From Ramlibacter sp. PS4R-6 (lineage in GTDB: Bacteria; Pseudomonadota; Gammaproteobacteria; Burkholderiales; Burkholderiaceae_C): a stretch of 64,000 bases of DNA. Shown piece after piece: positions 40,153 through 49,450 of this stretch; position 1 is the first letter of the stretch, and every line of letters begins with the position of its first letter. The stretch spans positions 62,001 to 126,000 of the forward strand of contig NZ_JBBHKA010000001.1 of assembly GCF_037572775.1 (NCBI RefSeq), read 5' to 3'. A program made the translations under genes and the position numbers. The notes beneath the pieces were generated by a model, which made no database searches, was not told where the DNA came from, and saw nothing but the letters and a program-made list of their open reading frames with translations.

Positions 40153-42360
40153 TCATGACCCGGCCGCCTGCACACGGCGGCGCCACACGTACCAGCCGAA
40201 CGCGGCGACGCCCGCGAGGAACGCCAGCACCAGCGCCCACACCACCCACATGTGTCGCCCGCCCGGGATCGTGGCGCGCCGTTCGCCGACCATGGCCTGG
40301 CCCGTGGGGTCCCAGGTGTTGATCTCCGCGCGCAAGCCGGTGGACGAGATCACGGCCACGTTGCCTTGCGACAGCTGGAAGGGCCGCTCGGGCACCGGGC
40401 CGTCGCGCGCGATGGTGCGGTACACCGCACCAGCCACGCCGCCTTGCTTCACCACTTCGATCACGCCCGCGCGCTGCAGGCCGCCGACGTCGAGCAGCGG
40501 GCGGTCGGAGCCTTGCGCGTACAGGCGCCCCGCTTCGACGCGCACTTCGCTGTCCACGCCTTGCAGCGCGACGTCCAGCGCAAGGAACGGCCCCTTGGGC
40601 TGCTGCGGGCCGGTGTCGCCGACCGCGTCGAAGCGCGCGCGGGCGGGCGACAGGCCCGTGCTGGCGGCCAGCGCGATCACGCGCGGCAAGGTGTTGTGCG
40701 CGTCCTGCAAATAGGCCACGGGCACCAGCAGGCTGCCGCCGCGGGCGAAGCGCGCGATGAGGCCGCTGAAGTCCGGGCCCGGTTCCACCTTGTCGAGCAA
40801 CACATGGCTGCTGGCCAGCACGGACACCGGGTAAGGCTCCGGCGATTCGCGGCAGCGATCGCTGGCGGGCTGGCGCACGAAGGAGACGCGGATGGTGTTC
40901 TGCGCCGACAGCACGTGGCGCGGGATGGGCGCGATCAAGCGCTCGCGACGCCCGCTCGCGTCGAGCTCGCGCGCCGACAGCAGCACGTCGTTGAGGAACA
41001 CCGACGCGACCGGCGCGCTGCGCGCGGCGCCCGGCGCGGCGGCGACGTCGATGACCAGCGTCGACGGCAGGCGGCCGTCGCCGGCCAGCGCGCCGATCGG
41101 GAAGCCGGCCGTCCAGTCGGCGCGTGACAGCACTTCCAGCGTCGCGGGCTTTGCGCCCAGGTACTTCAGTGACACGGACGACACGTCGCTGCGCGGGTCG
41201 TCCGCGGCCGCGACGTTGATCGGCGCCGTGCCCGTGGGCTGCGTGAACAGCGCGGCGGCATCGGGCCCCGCGTCCTGCGCCACCACGATCGCCGGGCGGC
41301 CCAGCACGTTGGCCACGCGCACCTGGCCCGATGCCAGCTGGCGGCTCCAGCCGTCGAGCGCGCGCTCGCGCCATTCGTTGAAGGCCTCGATGCCTTCGGG
41401 CGGCAATTGCGCCTTCAGGGCATCCAGCGCTTGCGCAAGCACGCCGGCGATCGAGCGGTCGCCGATCACGATGTCGGCCTGCAGCGGCCCGGCGTTACCC
41501 AGTGCAATCACGGCGCCGACCTCGGCCAGGTCGCGCAGCTTTCGTTTGCCGGTGGCGCTGGCCTCGGCGAGTGCAGAGAAGGCCGGGACCCGCTTGAGCG
41601 CCGGCGGGATGGTGACGTTCGTGAGGTCGACCACGTCGCCCACCGCAGGCACCGTGCGGATGCGCGGGTGCTTGCCCGCGCGCTCCAGCGCGACGCCCAC
41701 GCGCCACGCGGCGTCGAAGGCCTGCGCCGAGAGCCGGCTGCTCGTCACCAAGATGACCGGCGTGGCCGGCAGTGCGGCCCATGCGGCCGGGAGGTCCTGC
41801 ACCGTGGCCGCGTCGAAGCGGTACGACAGGCGCGTGGTCGGCTCGATGCGCAGCAGGTTGCCGGGCGTGCGCGTGTCGGTGCAGGTGTTCTCGCGCGTGA
41901 TCGCGGTGCGCCAGTCGACGTTGAATCGCACGATGCCGGTGGGGCGTGCCGTGCCGTCCACGGCCAGCGTCAGGCTGCCGTCGCCGCGCTCAGCCGCGAC
42001 GGGCCTCGCCGACGCCGGGAATCCGTCGAGCGACAGGATGAGCGTGGTGCGCCCGCCGTCGGCTCGCACGAAGCTCGCGTCCATCTGCAGCGTGGCGTTG
42101 GTGAGCGGCACGTTCGGCGGCACGGGCAGCTGGATTTCGCGCGCCGCGTCGGGATAGCCCAGCACGATGGGCGGCAGGCCGAGATCGGCCAGGCTGACGG
42201 AACGCGCGACTGAGGTGTCGCCGCTGAGCTTGCGGAACGCATCGCCCACCGACACGGCTTGCGCCGCCGCGAGCGGCGGCAGCGGTGCGGGGGGTTGCGG
42301 TTGCGCCCAGCTCGCGCCAACGAGGAGTGCGCACGCAGCGGCGAGGCGTCGGTCAGGCAT
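40153..42360 (-). CDS. BcsB-like membrane-anchored periplasmic protein (orphan, no BcsA nearby)
   Basis: 735 residues. Signal peptide (about 1-19), a Pro/Ala stretch, a long beta-rich periplasmic region, then one C-terminal helix (HMWVVWALVLAFLAGVAAFGWYVW) and a basic cytosolic tail. This is the architecture of BcsB, the periplasmic partner of cellulose synthase. Sequence support is moderate: IQLPVPPNVPLTNATLQMDASF resembles the first carbohydrate-binding domain, and ENTCTDTRTPGNLLRIEPTTRLSY resembles the BcsB C-x-D-x-x-x-P-x-x-L-W/L-x-x-I segment. No bcsA, bcsC or bcsZ is adjacent, so partner and polymer are unknown. It might serve another synthase. A perfect GTAGG palindrome lies upstream at 42487. 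Confidence 0.6.
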   Translation of the reverse strand: MPDRRLAAACALLVGASWAQPQPPAPLPPLAAAQAVSVGDAFRKLSGDTSVARSVSLADLGLPPIVLGYPDAAREIQLPVPPNVPLTNATLQMDASFVRADGGRTTLILSLDGFPASARPVAAERGDGSLTLAVDGTARPTGIVRFNVDWRTAITRENTCTDTRTPGNLLRIEPTTRLSYRFDAATVQDLPAAWAALPATPVILVTSSRLSAQAFDAAWRVGVALERAGKHPRIRTVPAVGDVVDLTNVTIPPALKRVPAFSALAEASATGKRKLRDLAEVGAVIALGNAGPLQADIVIGDRSIAGVLAQALDALKAQLPPEGIEAFNEWRERALDGWSRQLASGQVRVANVLGRPAIVVAQDAGPDAAALFTQPTGTAPINVAAADDPRSDVSSVSLKYLGAKPATLEVLSRADWTAGFPIGALAGDGRLPSTLVIDVAAAPGAARSAPVASVFLNDVLLSARELDASGRRERLIAPIPRHVLSAQNTIRVSFVRQPASDRCRESPEPYPVSVLASSHVLLDKVEPGPDFSGLIARFARGGSLLVPVAYLQDAHNTLPRVIALAASTGLSPARARFDAVGDTGPQQPKGPFLALDVALQGVDSEVRVEAGRLYAQGSDRPLLDVGGLQRAGVIEVVKQGGVAGAVYRTIARDGPVPERPFQLSQGNVAVISSTGLRAEINTWDPTGQAMVGERRATIPGGRHMWVVWALVLAFLAGVAAFGWYVWRRRVQAAGS

Positions 42361-42486
42361 GGGAAGCTCCGTGGTCCTGCTCAGGCACCCAGCGTCGCTC
42401 GCGAAGCTCGGCCGGTGTGTTTCAATCCCGGTCCCAATTTAGGAGTTGTAACCGCTGCGGCTCGCCAGTGAAGCCGCCGAGGCCGC

Positions 42487-42502
42487 GTAGGAACGTGCCT
42501 AC
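42487..42502. promoter_or_regulatory. perfect palindrome GTAGG-N6-CCTAC upstream of the BcsB-like gene
   Basis: Identical arms and spacing to 39634-39649. It lies 127 bases upstream of the BcsB-like start (minus) and 87 bases upstream of the thioesterase start (plus). A further GTAGG stands alone at 42537. Confidence 0.42.
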
Positions 42503-42588
42503 TCCCCAACCGTAGCGGGCTGCTGCCTGCGCGACAGTAGGTCGCGGCAAGGACAGCCGCGCATTGCGCGCGGCCGTAGATTGGTTAC

Positions 42589-43011
42589 ATGAATCCCGCC
42601 GAACACCTCGCCCGCCTCCAGTCGCTCAACCAGACGGCCGCATTCAACCGCTGGTGCGGGCTGGAAGTGGTCTCCGTCGAAGAAGGCCGCGCCACCATCG
42701 CGATGCCCTGGCGCGAGGAATTCGGCCAGTACGCCGGCTTCGCGCACGCCGGCATCGTCGGCGGCTTCATCGACACGGCCTGCGGCTACGCGGCCACGAC
42801 CGTCTCGGGCCCGGTGCTGGCGTCGCACTACGCCATCAACTGCGTGCGGCCCGCGGTGGGCCGCCGCTTCATCGCGCGGGCGCGCGTGGTCAAGGCCGGC
42901 CGCTCGCAGGTGTTCACCGCCTGCGAGATGTTCGGGGAAACCGACAAGGGCGAGGTGCTGGTGGCGACGGGCGAGGTGCTGCTCGTGCCCGTCGCCGCGA
43001 ACGCCGCCTAG
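42589..43011 (+). CDS. PaaI-family hotdog-fold thioesterase
   Basis: 140 residues. Hotdog pattern with FNRWCGLEVVSVEEGRATIAMPW, the HAGIVGGFIDTACGYAA helix (Asp/His-type PaaI/YdiI active site), and a beta-hairpin end. Members hydrolyse aromatic or acyl-CoA thioesters; specificity is not readable. The stop overlaps the ALDH stop on the other strand by four bases (CTAG). Confidence 0.85.
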   Translation: MNPAEHLARLQSLNQTAAFNRWCGLEVVSVEEGRATIAMPWREEFGQYAGFAHAGIVGGFIDTACGYAATTVSGPVLASHYAINCVRPAVGRRFIARARVVKAGRSQVFTACEMFGETDKGEVLVATGEVLLVPVAANAA

Positions 43012-44522
43012 ACGTCGAACTTCACGCCCTGCGCCAGCGGCAGCGCGCTGGAGTAATTGACCGTGTTGGTCGTGCGGCGCATGTAGGCCTTCCACGAATC
43101 GGAGCCCGATTCGCGCCCGCCCCCGGTTTCCTTCTCGCCGCCGAAGGCGCCGCCGATCTCGGCGCCCGAGGTGCCGATGTTGACGTTGGCGATGCCGCAG
43201 TCGGAGCCCGACGCCGACATGAAGCGCTCGGCTTCGCGCACGTCGTTGGTGAAGATCGCCGACGACAGGCCTTGCGGCACCGCGTTCTGCAGCGCGATGG
43301 CCTCGTCCAGCTCGCGGTACTTCAGCGCGTACAGGATGGGCGCGAAGGTCTCTTCCAGCACCACGCCGGACTGCGACGCCATCCGGGCCAGCGCGGGTGC
43401 GACGTAGAAGGCGTCGGGCCACTGCGCCTGCAGCACGCGCTCGCCGCCCGTGACCTGGCCGCCCTGCTCGCGCGCCTTGGCCAGCGCCGCCTGCATGCCG
43501 TCGAAGGCGTGCCGGTCGATCAGCGGGCCGATGAGCGTGCCGTTCTCCAGCGGGTCGCCGATGCGCAACTGGCCGCGCGTGCGCTCCAGGCGCTGCACCA
43601 GTTCGTCGTGGATGCTCTCGTGGACGATCACGCGCCGCGTGGTCGTGCAGCGCTGGCCCGCCGTGCCGTAGGCGCCGAACAGGATGCCGCGCGTGGCGAG
43701 CTCCAGGTCCGCCGTGGGCGCGACGATGATGGCGTTGTTGCCGCCGAGTTCCAGCAGGCAGCGGCCGAAGCGCTGCGCCACGCGCGGGCCGACGGCGCGG
43801 CCCATGCGCGTCGAGCCCGTCGCCGAGACGAGCGCAACCTTCGGGTGGTCCACCAGTGCTTCACCGACCGGCGCGCGGCCGTTGACGACATGCGACAGCG
43901 CGAGCTTCGGGGTGCCTTGCTGCTTCGAGAAGGCGTCCAGCGCGCGCTCGAACAGCGCCTGCGTCGCCAGCGCCGTCAGCGGTGTCTTCTCCGACGGCTT
44001 CCACACCACCGTGTTGCCGCACACCAGCGCCAGCGCGGCGTTCCACGCCCACACCGCCACCGGGAAATTGAACGCGGAGATCACGCCGACGACCCCCAGC
44101 GGGTGCCACTGCTCCATCATGCGGTGGCCGGGGCGCTCGCTGGCGATGGTCAGGCCGTAGAGCTGGCGTGACAGGCCGACGGCGAAGTCGCAGATGTCGA
44201 TCATCTCCTGCACTTCGCCCTCGCCCTCGCTGGCGATCTTGCCGGCCTCCACCGAAACCAGGCGCGCCAGCTCCGACTTGTGCCGGCGCAGCTCCTCGCC
44301 GAACAGGCGCACGAGCTCGCCGCGCTTGGGCGCGGGCACGTTGCGCCAGGCCAGGAAGGCCTCGTGCGCGCGCTCGACGGCCTTGCCGACTTCCGCGGGC
44401 GAGGCTTCGCGCACGTTGCCGATGGCGGAGCCATCGATGGGCGAGCGCACGGCCAGCGTGCCGTCGGCGGTTTGCGACGTCGGCATGCCCAGTGCGGCGA
44501 GCGATTTGGCGGCGAGTGTCAT
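43008..44522 (-). CDS. amaB: ALDH7-type alpha-aminoadipic semialdehyde / piperideine-6-carboxylate dehydrogenase
   Basis: 504 residues from the ATG at 44522. Family 7 features: HPLGVVGVISAFNFPVAVW, ELGGNNAIIVAPTADLELA, the catalytic Cys in GTAGQRCTTTRRVIVHE, EETFAPILY, and the diagnostic end GIANVNIGTSGAEIGGAFG, GEKETGGGRESGSDSWKAY. It oxidises aminoadipic semialdehyde (the open form of piperideine-6-carboxylate) to 2-aminoadipate with NAD(P). It lies 13 bases downstream of the LysDH-like gene, so both form a lysine catabolic operon. Confidence 0.88.
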   Translation of the reverse strand: MTLAAKSLAALGMPTSQTADGTLAVRSPIDGSAIGNVREASPAEVGKAVERAHEAFLAWRNVPAPKRGELVRLFGEELRRHKSELARLVSVEAGKIASEGEGEVQEMIDICDFAVGLSRQLYGLTIASERPGHRMMEQWHPLGVVGVISAFNFPVAVWAWNAALALVCGNTVVWKPSEKTPLTALATQALFERALDAFSKQQGTPKLALSHVVNGRAPVGEALVDHPKVALVSATGSTRMGRAVGPRVAQRFGRCLLELGGNNAIIVAPTADLELATRGILFGAYGTAGQRCTTTRRVIVHESIHDELVQRLERTRGQLRIGDPLENGTLIGPLIDRHAFDGMQAALAKAREQGGQVTGGERVLQAQWPDAFYVAPALARMASQSGVVLEETFAPILYALKYRELDEAIALQNAVPQGLSSAIFTNDVREAERFMSASGSDCGIANVNIGTSGAEIGGAFGGEKETGGGRESGSDSWKAYMRRTTNTVNYSSALPLAQGVKFDV

Positions 44523-44535
44523 GGTGCTTTCCTTC

Positions 44536-45630
44536 TCAGCAGATCGATTCGACCTGCCGCGATTTTGCATAAGCCTTGCCGAAGCGGTTGGCCAGGAAGT
44601 CCGGCAGCTTCACCTGCTCCTGCGCGATGAAGCCGCGCTGGGGCAGCTTGTCGTGGCAGAACAGGTCCACGGCGGCGCAGATGCCGGCAGCCGTCGTGAT
44701 CTGGATGGCCGACAGCTGCTGGTCGCCGCTCCGCTCGGCGAAGATCTTGCGCGCGAACACTTCCTGCACCAGCGTGCCGCCCTTCATGCCGGAGACGGTG
44801 ACGAAGACCAGCACCACGTCCTGCATCGTGGCCGGCATCGACTTGCGCATGATGTCCTTCAGCTGGTTCTGGTCGCGGTGCAATTGCAGGTCGCGCAGCA
44901 GGAACATCATCAGGTCGCGGTGGCCGGGGTAGCGCACGGTCTTGTAGTCCAGGTCGCGCACGCGGCCCTTGAGCGTCTCGCACAGCGTGCCCAGGCCGCC
45001 CGAGGTGTTGAAGGCCTCGTACTCGATGCCGTCCAGCGAGAAATGCTCCAGGCCCTCCAGCGGCAGCGCGTTGATCGTCTCGCCGTCGTGGATGGCTTCG
45101 CAGGGGTGGCAGTACTCGTTGATGAGGCCGTCCACGCTCCAGGTCAGGTTGTACTTCAGCGCGTTCGTCGGGAACTCCGGCAGCGCGCCCACGCGCATCT
45201 TCACCTCGTGCAGCGAGTCGAACGATTGCGTGAGGTGGTGCGCCACGATGCCGATGAAGCCGGGCGCCAGTCCGCACTGGGGCATGAACGCGGTCTTCGC
45301 GTCGGCGGCGATCTTCTGGATTTCCTTGGTGGCCGCCACATCCTCGGTCAGGTCGAAGTAGTGCAGGCCGGCGTCGCGCGCCATGCGGGCGGCGGGGATC
45401 GCCAGGTGGTAAGGCAGCGCGTTGACCATGATGTCCTGGCCCTTCAGGGCCGGGGCGATGGTGTCGATCTCGCCCACGACGGTGTGGGTGCCGACGCCCT
45501 GGGCGTGCAGCTTCGCGAGCGCCGCCGGGTTCTGGTCGAACACGGTGACGCGGTAGTCGCCGCTGTCGTGCAGCAGGCGGGCGATGGTCTGGCCGATGTG
45601 GCCGGCGCCGAGGAGGGCAACGTTGCGCAT
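44536..45630 (-). CDS. saccharopine dehydrogenase-fold oxidoreductase, probable lysine 6-dehydrogenase
   Basis: 364 residues. N-terminal Rossmann motif VALLGAGHIGQTIARLL, then VNALPYHLAIPAARMARDAG, the CGLAPGFIGIVAHHL loop, LTWSVDGLINEY and EAFNTSGGLGTLCETL. Length and the GLAPG and TSGG blocks resemble lysine 6-dehydrogenases more than the saccharopine-cleaving Lys1/Lys9 enzymes. If so it makes piperideine-6-carboxylate directly from lysine, the substrate of the ALDH7 encoded next. No lysine-ketoglutarate reductase is present, which fits this reading; the enzyme class is inference. Transcribed divergently from the Lrp-type regulator. Confidence 0.72.
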   Translation of the reverse strand: MRNVALLGAGHIGQTIARLLHDSGDYRVTVFDQNPAALAKLHAQGVGTHTVVGEIDTIAPALKGQDIMVNALPYHLAIPAARMARDAGLHYFDLTEDVAATKEIQKIAADAKTAFMPQCGLAPGFIGIVAHHLTQSFDSLHEVKMRVGALPEFPTNALKYNLTWSVDGLINEYCHPCEAIHDGETINALPLEGLEHFSLDGIEYEAFNTSGGLGTLCETLKGRVRDLDYKTVRYPGHRDLMMFLLRDLQLHRDQNQLKDIMRKSMPATMQDVVLVFVTVSGMKGGTLVQEVFARKIFAERSGDQQLSAIQITTAAGICAAVDLFCHDKLPQRGFIAQEQVKLPDFLANRFGKAYAKSRQVESIC

Positions 45631-45723
45631 GGTCGTTCTTCCTATGGATTTGCTGCAACGATTCTAGGAAGCGGTGCTGACGATTGGTAGGGCAAGTTCG
45701 TCCGAATGCGTGCCTGTTTCGCC

Positions 45724-45749
45724 GTTTCGTCATAGAATTTCGACGAAAC
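45724..45749. promoter_or_regulatory. inverted repeat GTTTCGTC-N10-GACGAAAC just upstream of the lrp start
   Basis: Perfect 8-base arms around an A/T-rich 10-base centre, ending four bases before the ATG of the Lrp-type gene. The centre holds TAGAAT (45733-45738), a plausible -10 element. Position and symmetry suit autoregulation by the Lrp-type protein and possibly control of the divergent lysine genes. Confidence 0.5.
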
Positions 45750-45753
45750 CGCC

Positions 45754-46239
45754 ATGGCCACGCGCAAACGCACCCCCGAGAAGCAGCCCATCCCCCTGGC
45801 CGCGCCCAAGGATTCGCTGGACCGCGAGCTGATCGCGCTGCTGCAGGCCAACGCCCGCGAGAGCGTGGCGAACCTGGGACGCAAGCTGGGTGTGGCGCGC
45901 ACCACCGTGCTCGCGCGGCTGGCGCGCCTGGAGGCCACCAGCGTGATCGTCGGCTACACCGTGCGGCTGGGCAGCGAAGCCGCCGAACAGGGCGTGCAGG
46001 CCTACGTGGGCATCTCGATCAACCCCAAGATGCAGCGCGACGTGATCCGCCGCCTCACGCGCCTGCCCGAGCTGCGCCAGCTGGCCTCGGTCAGCGGCGA
46101 GTTCGACTACATGGCGCTGCTGCGCGCACCCACCACCATGCGGCTGGACGCGCTGCTGGACGAAATCGGCGAGATGGAAGGCGTGCTGCGCACCACCACC
46201 TCGGTGGTGCTGGCCTTGCGCGTAGACCGCAACGCCTAG
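45754..46239 (+). CDS. Lrp/AsnC family transcriptional regulator
   Basis: 161 residues. N-terminal winged helix with [41 protein letters not shown], followed by the RAM/ligand domain ([38 protein letters not shown]). Lrp-type regulators sense amino acids, so control of the divergent lysine genes 123 bases away is a natural inference. The start ATG lacks an SD site; the inverted repeat occupies the place where it would be, so the mRNA may be nearly leaderless. Confidence 0.9.
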   Translation: MATRKRTPEKQPIPLAAPKDSLDRELIALLQANARESVANLGRKLGVARTTVLARLARLEATSVIVGYTVRLGSEAAEQGVQAYVGISINPKMQRDVIRRLTRLPELRQLASVSGEFDYMALLRAPTTMRLDALLDEIGEMEGVLRTTTSVVLALRVDRNA

Positions 46240-46310
46240 AGTCGTCGCCTGCGGGACGCGCCGGTACCAAGGCGCTGCTACATTGCGCACTTTTGTTTTC
46301 GGGAAGGCCG

Positions 46311-46684
46311 ATGCTGCGCACGCTGCTCCAATCCAAGATCCACCGCGTCACGGTGACGCAGTGCGAGCTGCACTACGAAGGCTCCTGCGCCATCGACGAG
46401 GACCTGCTCGACGCGGCGGGCATCGCCGAGAACGAGCAGGTGCACATCTGGAACATCGCCAACGGCGAGCGCTTCGTCACTTACGCGATCAAGGGACGGC
46501 GCGGCAGCGGGATGGTGTCGGTGAACGGCTCGGCCGCGCGGCGCGCCGCCGTCGGCGACCTGGTCATCATCGCGGCCTTCGCGCAGGTGCCTGCGGAAGC
46601 CGTCGCCGGCTTCAAGCCCAAGCTGGTGTTCGTCGACGAGGCGAACCGCCAGGTCGGCCAGCGCGACTTCGTGCCGGTGCAGGC

Positions 46685-46688
<4 letters not shown>
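46311..46688 (+). CDS. panD: aspartate 1-decarboxylase proenzyme
   Basis: 125 residues. The self-cleavage site is Gly24-Ser25 in [15 protein letters not shown], giving the pyruvoyl group. [17 protein letters not shown] and the [20 protein letters not shown] block complete the family. It makes beta-alanine for pantothenate. First gene of panD-bioB-panB-panC, overlapping bioB by ATGA. Confidence 0.96.
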
Positions 46689-49265
<2,577 letters not shown>

Positions 49266-49278
49266 CGCGGCAAACGGA

Positions 49279-49308
49279 AAGGGCCCGCATCTTTCGACGC
49301 AGGCCCTT
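49279..49308 (-). terminator. hairpin between panC and tRNA-Arg, probable terminator
   Basis: Seven-base-pair stem (49279-49285 with 49302-49308), extended by two inner pairs after one mismatch. On the minus strand it is followed by a short T-rich stretch (TTTCCGTTT), so it fits the end of the tRNA-Arg transcript; for panC the plus-strand T content is weak. Confidence 0.45.
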
Positions 49309-49313
49309 CGATT

Positions 49314-49390
49314 TGGCGCGGCTGGCAGGATTCGAACCCACGACCCCTTGGTTCGTAGCCAAGTACTCTATCCAACTGAGCTACAGCCGC
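49314..49390 (-). tRNA. tRNA-Arg (ACG)
   Basis: 77 bases with encoded CCA. Acceptor stem GCGGCTG/CAGCCGC pairs fully; anticodon stem CTTGG/CCAAG encloses CTACGAA, anticodon ACG; T-arm loop GTTCGAATC. It lies 60 bases downstream of the RTX gene on the same strand. Confidence 0.97.
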
Positions 49391-49416
49391 TGAGCCGGTG
49401 AGTATACCAGCAGCCG

Positions 49417-49438
49417 CCCGGCCCCTTGCGGGGCGGGC
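49417..49438 (-). terminator. GC-rich hairpin after the RTX gene, possible terminator
   Basis: Stem of GCC-x-GCCCC with GGGGC-x-GGC around a TTGC loop, 13 bases after the RTX stop. There is no T-run, so termination may be weak or Rho-dependent; it could also be a 3'-end stabiliser. Confidence 0.3.
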
Positions 49439-49450
49439 GGGTGCGGAGGG

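Noticed and set aside
42420..42588. A cyclic-di-GMP riboswitch near the BcsB-like and thioesterase genes
   Set aside because: I looked for GEMM-type conserved segments next to this locus and saw none; only the GTAGG palindrome stands out.
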